Of a stretch of 64,000 nt of DNA, positions 60,895-64,000 are shown one piece after another. Under the pieces are notes generated by a model. The model did not search any database. It saw only the letters and a program-made list of their open reading frames with translations, and had not been told where the DNA came from. The stretch's first letter is position 1. Each line of letters opens with the position of its first letter. A program made the translations under genes and the position numbers. The DNA is from Candidatus Cohnella colombiensis. GTDB lineage: Bacteria; Bacillota; Bacilli; Paenibacillales; Paenibacillaceae. The stretch is taken from the NCBI GenBank assembly GCA_029203125.1, contig CP119317.1, positions 2,790,001 to 2,854,000 of the forward strand, given 5' to 3'.

Positions 60895-61533
60895 ATGAAA
60901 GTCGGAGTGATTGGTGCAACTGGAAAAGCAGGTAGCTTGATTGTGAAGGAAGCAGTAAGTAGAGGGCATGAAGTAACCGCAATCGTTCGTAATGCCTCTA
61001 AATTGATAGATCATAAAGTAGCTGTTCTCGAAAAGGATGTATTCCAATTGTCGTCTGAGGATCTCGCAGCGTTTGATGTCATTGTCAATGCCTTCGGCGC
61101 TGCACCAGGCAACGAGCAGCAGCATATTGAAGCTGGACAAGCTCTCATCCAAGCACTGAAAGCAGCCCCAAATACACGACTCATCGTCGTTGGTGGCGCT
61201 GGAAGCTTATATGTCGATGAAGCTAAGACGCTGCAAGTATTGAACACACCTGACTTCCCTGAGCTCTACATGGCAACTGCACGCAGTCAAGGTCAAAACT
61301 TAGCAGACTTGCAGCAAGCAACAGGGATTAAATGGACCTTTATTAGTCCGGCTGCATTTTTCGATCCAGAGGGACAAAGAACGGGCTCTTATACGAAGGG
61401 CAAAGACAATCTCATCGTAAATAGCAAAAATCAAAGTTATGTCAGCTATGCGGACTATGCGATTGCAGTTGTCGATGAAATCGAAAATCCACAACATATC
61501 AACGAACGCTTTACGCTAGTATCAGAAAATTAA
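60895..61533 (+). CDS. ywnB: YwnB-like NAD(P)H-binding oxidoreductase
   Basis: The 212-residue atypical short-chain/NmrA-like protein starts with KVGVIGATGKAGSLIVKEA (Rossmann glycine motif) and has NAFGAAPG, VVGGAGSLYVD and WTFISPAAFFDP. These proteins bind NAD(P)H, and the family includes biliverdin-reductase B and flavin-reductase-like members. GGAGG precedes ATG 60895. It lies 41 nt behind the Rrf2 gene and is likely its regulated target. Confidence 0.88.
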   Translation: MKVGVIGATGKAGSLIVKEAVSRGHEVTAIVRNASKLIDHKVAVLEKDVFQLSSEDLAAFDVIVNAFGAAPGNEQQHIEAGQALIQALKAAPNTRLIVVGGAGSLYVDEAKTLQVLNTPDFPELYMATARSQGQNLADLQQATGIKWTFISPAAFFDPEGQRTGSYTKGKDNLIVNSKNQSYVSYADYAIAVVDEIENPQHINERFTLVSEN

Positions 61534-61562
61534 GGGGCTGAAAGAACCCTCTCTTTTTTCTT

Positions 61563-61712
61563 AATCGATAAAGAAAAGAGGGAATGTATCTCCTGGAGGA
61601 GCGACAGCGCTTGTCTTTGAAATCGGGGGATGTCATTGTAAATCCAAATTCCAAATCCCCTGATTTAAACAACAACCGTAAGGAGATACATCCCTAAAAA
61701 CCATTATCGATT
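61563..61712. repeat. 150-bp palindromic intergenic element (REP/MITE-like)
   Basis: The ends are AATCGATAA (61563-61571) and TTATCGATT (61704-61712). Inside them GGGAATGTATCTCCT pairs with AGGAGATACATCCC, one bulged base, and AAATCGGGGGAT pairs with ATCCCCTGATTT, giving three nested stems. There is no coding capacity. From memory, similar "GGAGCGACAGCG ... TTTGAAATCGGGG" intergenic repeats are frequent in Paenibacillus genomes, so this is probably one copy of a dispersed family. Confidence 0.75.
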
Positions 61713-61722
61713 TAAATAGGAT

Positions 61723-61765
61723 AAGGGGTTGTCCCATAATTGACTTATGGGACAACCCCTTCTTT
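61723..61765. terminator. Perfect 17-bp-stem bidirectional terminator
   Basis: AAGGGGTTGTCCCATAA (61723-61739) and TTATGGGACAACCCCTT (61745-61761) pair completely around a 5-nt loop. It separates the ywnAB unit and repeat element from the convergent DUF1801 gene. Confidence 0.92.
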
Positions 61766-61774
61766 AAAATTGCG

Positions 61775-62164
61775 CTACTTTTTCTTCTTCGATTTCAAAA
61801 GCGCCTTTTCCGTATTCTTCGCGACTCTGAATGCAACAATACTTCGAATTAGCTCATATGGGATAGGTTGATTCAAGGGAAATTGTATGGACCCTTTACC
61901 TCCCTTATAGGCAGACAATTGTTGTTCAAATGCTTCAGTTCCGCTGGCTGTGGGATAAAAACCGATATGATTTTTAAATGCAGCAAAGTGCACCAAATTA
62001 CCATGAAGCACAAATGTTGGCATCTGATAGCTGATCGTTTCCTTCGCCTCTGGTGCAGCTTCTTTGATCACATTCCTGATTGCTGAAAGCTTCTCCTGAA
62101 CTTCAACCGGGAAGATTGAAATATAGTCGTCTATTGAATTGTATACCGCTTTATTACCTTCCAT
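61775..62164 (-). CDS. DUF1801 / YdhG-like protein
   Basis: The 129-residue protein matches the DUF1801 (YdhG/iron-chaperone, frataxin-like) family: IDDYISIFPVEVQEKLSAIRNVIKEAAPEAKETISYQMPTF and HIGFYPTASGTEAFE. The C-terminus is a run of lysines. GGAGGAG lies 7 nt before ATG 62164. It follows the short-chain dehydrogenase gene by 33 nt and may be cotranscribed. Confidence 0.87.
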   Translation of the reverse strand: MEGNKAVYNSIDDYISIFPVEVQEKLSAIRNVIKEAAPEAKETISYQMPTFVLHGNLVHFAAFKNHIGFYPTASGTEAFEQQLSAYKGGKGSIQFPLNQPIPYELIRSIVAFRVAKNTEKALLKSKKKK

Positions 62165-62197
62165 ACAAGCTCTCCTCCTCTTCATTGCCTTACATAA

Positions 62198-62917
62198 TTA
62201 CCATGGCAGCAAATTTCCGAGATAGTCCATATAGATCGGTTTATTAGTCGGTGTAGCTTTAAACTCAAATATTCGATTTACAATCTGGCTAGCGGATTCA
62301 TCTGCAGACAAATCTGCCTCCAAATTTAAACTCCCATGCATATAGGATTGTACCCAGCCCGGATGAAGCAACAATAATTGCCCCCCGGCTGACTTTATCT
62401 GATTGTGAATAAGTGCTGATTGCATATTTAGCGCTGCCTTCGACATGCAATAGCCGAACCAGCTTGTCCGTTCACATTCCGCGATACTGCCTGCTTCAGA
62501 TGAAATATTCACAATCAGCTTTCGATCGCTGGCAAGTACAAGTGGAGCAAGCGCATTTACAACCCGAAGCGGACCTAAAGAATTGACATTGAACACCTGC
62601 TGCATCTCGTTAAAGTTGAGTGGCTCGTGAATCGTAGCTTCAGTATCACCTAAAACTCCCGCATTATTGATTAAGATATCCAGCTTGTCTGTGAGTGTAG
62701 CAATCGTTTTAGCCGCTTGTGCAACGCTATGATCATTAGCGACATCAAGCTGTACGAGAGTTAACTTCCCTTCATATTCGTTAGCCAATTGATCCAATTG
62801 CCCTTGATCTCTCATATATTGACTAGCAATAACGTTGTATTGCCGATGGAGTAGCTGCTTCACCAGCGCGTAACCCAATCCCCGATCTGCCCCAGTTACT
62901 AATGCATAAGGTAGCAT
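62198..62917 (-). CDS. Short-chain dehydrogenase/reductase
   Basis: The 239-residue classical SDR shows the cofactor motif TGADRGLG, NNAGVLG, the catalytic serine region VNISSEAGSI and YCMSK (Tyr-x3-Lys). There is no membrane segment. The substrate is unknown, and the neighbouring DUF1801 gene gives no hint. Start at ATG 62917 with AGGAGG upstream. Confidence 0.92.
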   Translation of the reverse strand: MLPYALVTGADRGLGYALVKQLLHRQYNVIASQYMRDQGQLDQLANEYEGKLTLVQLDVANDHSVAQAAKTIATLTDKLDILINNAGVLGDTEATIHEPLNFNEMQQVFNVNSLGPLRVVNALAPLVLASDRKLIVNISSEAGSIAECERTSWFGYCMSKAALNMQSALIHNQIKSAGGQLLLLHPGWVQSYMHGSLNLEADLSADESASQIVNRIFEFKATPTNKPIYMDYLGNLLPW

Positions 62918-62994
62918 GATTTATAACCTCCTCTAAACAATGGGATCTTAACTTCCCTCTTCCAAATTTTATCACATCGCGTTCAGATGTAACA

Positions 62995-63003
62995 TGATAC
63001 AAT
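62995..63003 (+). promoter_or_regulatory. Extended -10 promoter for the MATE gene
   Basis: TGATACAAT fits a TGnTATAAT-type extended -10. No good -35 is visible. It lies 64 nt upstream of the proposed MATE start. Confidence 0.5.
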
Positions 63004-63066
63004 AAGAATGGCAGTTAATAGAGCATACCTCACTCTATAGCGAACACGAAAAGTAGTGATCATGCG

Positions 63067-64000
63067 ATGCAAAGATTAGGTACTGTTGTGACGAATAAGA
63101 CACAGTTTCTTTTAAACAAATATTTTACAGGCCACACAATGACCTACAAGCAGATGTTCGCAATGATTATCCCCATCTTTGTCGACATGGCTTTTATCGT
63201 TATTATGAGCATCATGAACACGGCTATGATCAGTTCCTCAGGTGTTGCCGCTGTCAGTGCAGTAAGCTCAGTGGATACGCTCAACATCTTTATTATGAGT
63301 GTATTCATTGCAATAGCTACAGGTGGAACAGTCATCGTTGCGCAATATAAGGGCAGTGGAAATCAAGAGATGGTATCCCGCACTGCTGCACAATCCATAT
63401 CTACAGTCACGCTAATATCCTTACTGATTAGCTTATTTGTCATTATTTTCAACACATCAACCTTGCAATTACTATTCGGCAGCGCAGAGGCTGAAGTACT
63501 CCACAACGCAAAAATCTTTCTAATTGGCAACTGCATTTCCTTTCCGTTCCTCGGCTTATACCAAGCGATCACAGGGGTGCTGCGTGGGGTAGCAGATACG
63601 AAAGCATGTCTGGTTCTATCCATTATATTGAACGCTACATATTTTTTCCTGAATATTATACTCATTACCATCTTCGATTTCGGTGTGATTGGGCTTACCG
63701 TTTCCTTAATTATTGCGAGAGTAATAGGTGCAGTTGCATCATTCATTTACTTGTTGAAATATGACCATACTTTGCGTTTTAAAGTAAAGGACGCATTGAA
63801 GTTAAACTACTCGATTATTAGAAAAATGATGTATATCGGTCTTCCCTTTGCTGCGGAGCAGATGTTCTTTAATGGTGGGAAAATACTTACACAAACGTTC
63901 ATCGTGCAGTTCGGAACGTTAGCAATGACAATCAATGCCATTAGCAACTCTATTGCCATGCTATTCCAAATGGTAGGAAACGCACTAGCCGTTGCAATCG
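63067..64000 (+). CDS. MATE-family efflux transporter (partial, N-terminal 311 residues)
   Basis: The frame is open from ATG 63067 to the window end. The protein has many hydrophobic helices and begins with the MATE pattern TYKQMFAMIIPIFVDMAFIVIMSIMNTAMI. It contains ISFPFLGLYQAITGVLRGVADTK and ITLTIFDFGVIGLTVSLIIAR-type helices of the NorM/DinF-like group. These are Na+ or H+ coupled exporters of cationic drugs. The start has only a weak ribosome site; an internal ATG at 63139 could also serve. The C-terminal half lies beyond the window. Confidence 0.88.
   Translation, partial: MQRLGTVVTNKTQFLLNKYFTGHTMTYKQMFAMIIPIFVDMAFIVIMSIMNTAMISSSGVAAVSAVSSVDTLNIFIMSVFIAIATGGTVIVAQYKGSGNQEMVSRTAAQSISTVTLISLLISLFVIIFNTSTLQLLFGSAEAEVLHNAKIFLIGNCISFPFLGLYQAITGVLRGVADTKACLVLSIILNATYFFLNIILITIFDFGVIGLTVSLIIARVIGAVASFIYLLKYDHTLRFKVKDALKLNYSIIRKMMYIGLPFAAEQMFFNGGKILTQTFIVQFGTLAMTINAISNSIAMLFQMVGNALAVAI

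Noticed and set aside
61581..61700. Small coding gene within the palindromic element
   Set aside because: The open frames there are short, lack ribosome sites and are explained by the nested inverted repeats.
1..64000. CRISPR array or phage/IS elements
   Set aside because: I see no regularly spaced direct repeats, transposase, integrase or phage structural genes.
1..64000. tRNA or rRNA genes
   Set aside because: No GGTTCRANYCC-type T-loop with matching acceptor arms or rRNA-like stretch was noticed; a dedicated tRNA scan was not possible.

Overview
The window looks like chromosome of a moderate-GC, spore-forming-type Firmicute of the Paenibacillaceae (Paenibacillus or Cohnella is my best guess). 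Support comes from AGGAGG-type ribosome sites on almost every gene, S-layer-homology (SLH) surface proteins, a copper-amine-oxidase-N/beta-propeller protein, giant multimodular glycoside hydrolases, YojF/BshB2 bacillithiol genes, a YwnA/YwnB-like pair and an HrcA/CIRCE-controlled htpG. Genus is inference; no rRNA or tRNA is present to settle it. I see no insertion sequence, prophage, CRISPR array or integrase. Both ends cut through genes: an ABC permease on the left and a MATE transporter on the right.

Layout. 1-3530 (minus): an overlapping operon of LacI-type regulator, ABC ATPase, membrane-fusion lipoprotein and FtsX-like permease, with a perfect 16-bp LacI/cre-type palindrome in front. 3570-6540 (plus): RpiR-type regulator, nagB and nagA, all overlapping by ATGA, for amino-sugar use. 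6550-10154: a cytoskeleton-flavoured locus with a ParM/StbA-like actin divergent from an M23 peptidase, bactofilin and J-like membrane protein operon; a 13-bp inverted repeat lies between them. 10237-18645: an SLH/Ig-like surface protein, a metallophosphoesterase, DUF1904, TrhA/hemolysin III, a Gfo/Idh/MocA dehydrogenase, a phosphodiester-glycosidase pair and a TraB/GumN lipoprotein. 18729-25361: a 2210-residue SLH-anchored GH5 enzyme. 25674-29941: a divergent HPr-kinase paralogue, a second phosphodiester-glycosidase protein and the beta-propeller protein.

30077-31566: mqnB and mqnD of the futalosine menaquinone pathway. 31774-33442: an orphan FliD-like protein and ComFB. 33760-37901: sucA-sucB (2-oxoglutarate dehydrogenase E1 and E2). 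38000-39106: an aldo/keto reductase and a tiny basic protein. 39216-47202: an SLH protein tightly linked to a 2249-residue secreted giant. 47387-49911: a CYTH protein and htpG with CIRCE. 49953-58579 (minus): a membrane-anchored GH5 cellulase, a chemoreceptor fused by TAATG overlap to a sugar-binding lipoprotein, a UPF0303/HbpS-like protein, and a GGDEF-EAL protein with a LacI-type sugar-binding sensor. 58707-59744: yojF-bshB2. 59891-64000: a ferritin-like protein, an autoregulated Rrf2 regulator with a YwnB-like oxidoreductase, a 150-bp palindromic intergenic element, DUF1801 and SDR genes, and the MATE transporter.

Taken together the region is rich in cell-surface polysaccharide degradation, sugar sensing and envelope-shape functions, mixed with core metabolism (sucAB, mqnBD, bshB2, nagBA). 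The loci that look least explained are the SLH-plus-giant operon, the actin-like/bactofilin/M23 locus, the HprK paralogue with altered catalytic signatures, and the sugar-sensing c-di-GMP and chemotaxis proteins beside the cellulase.
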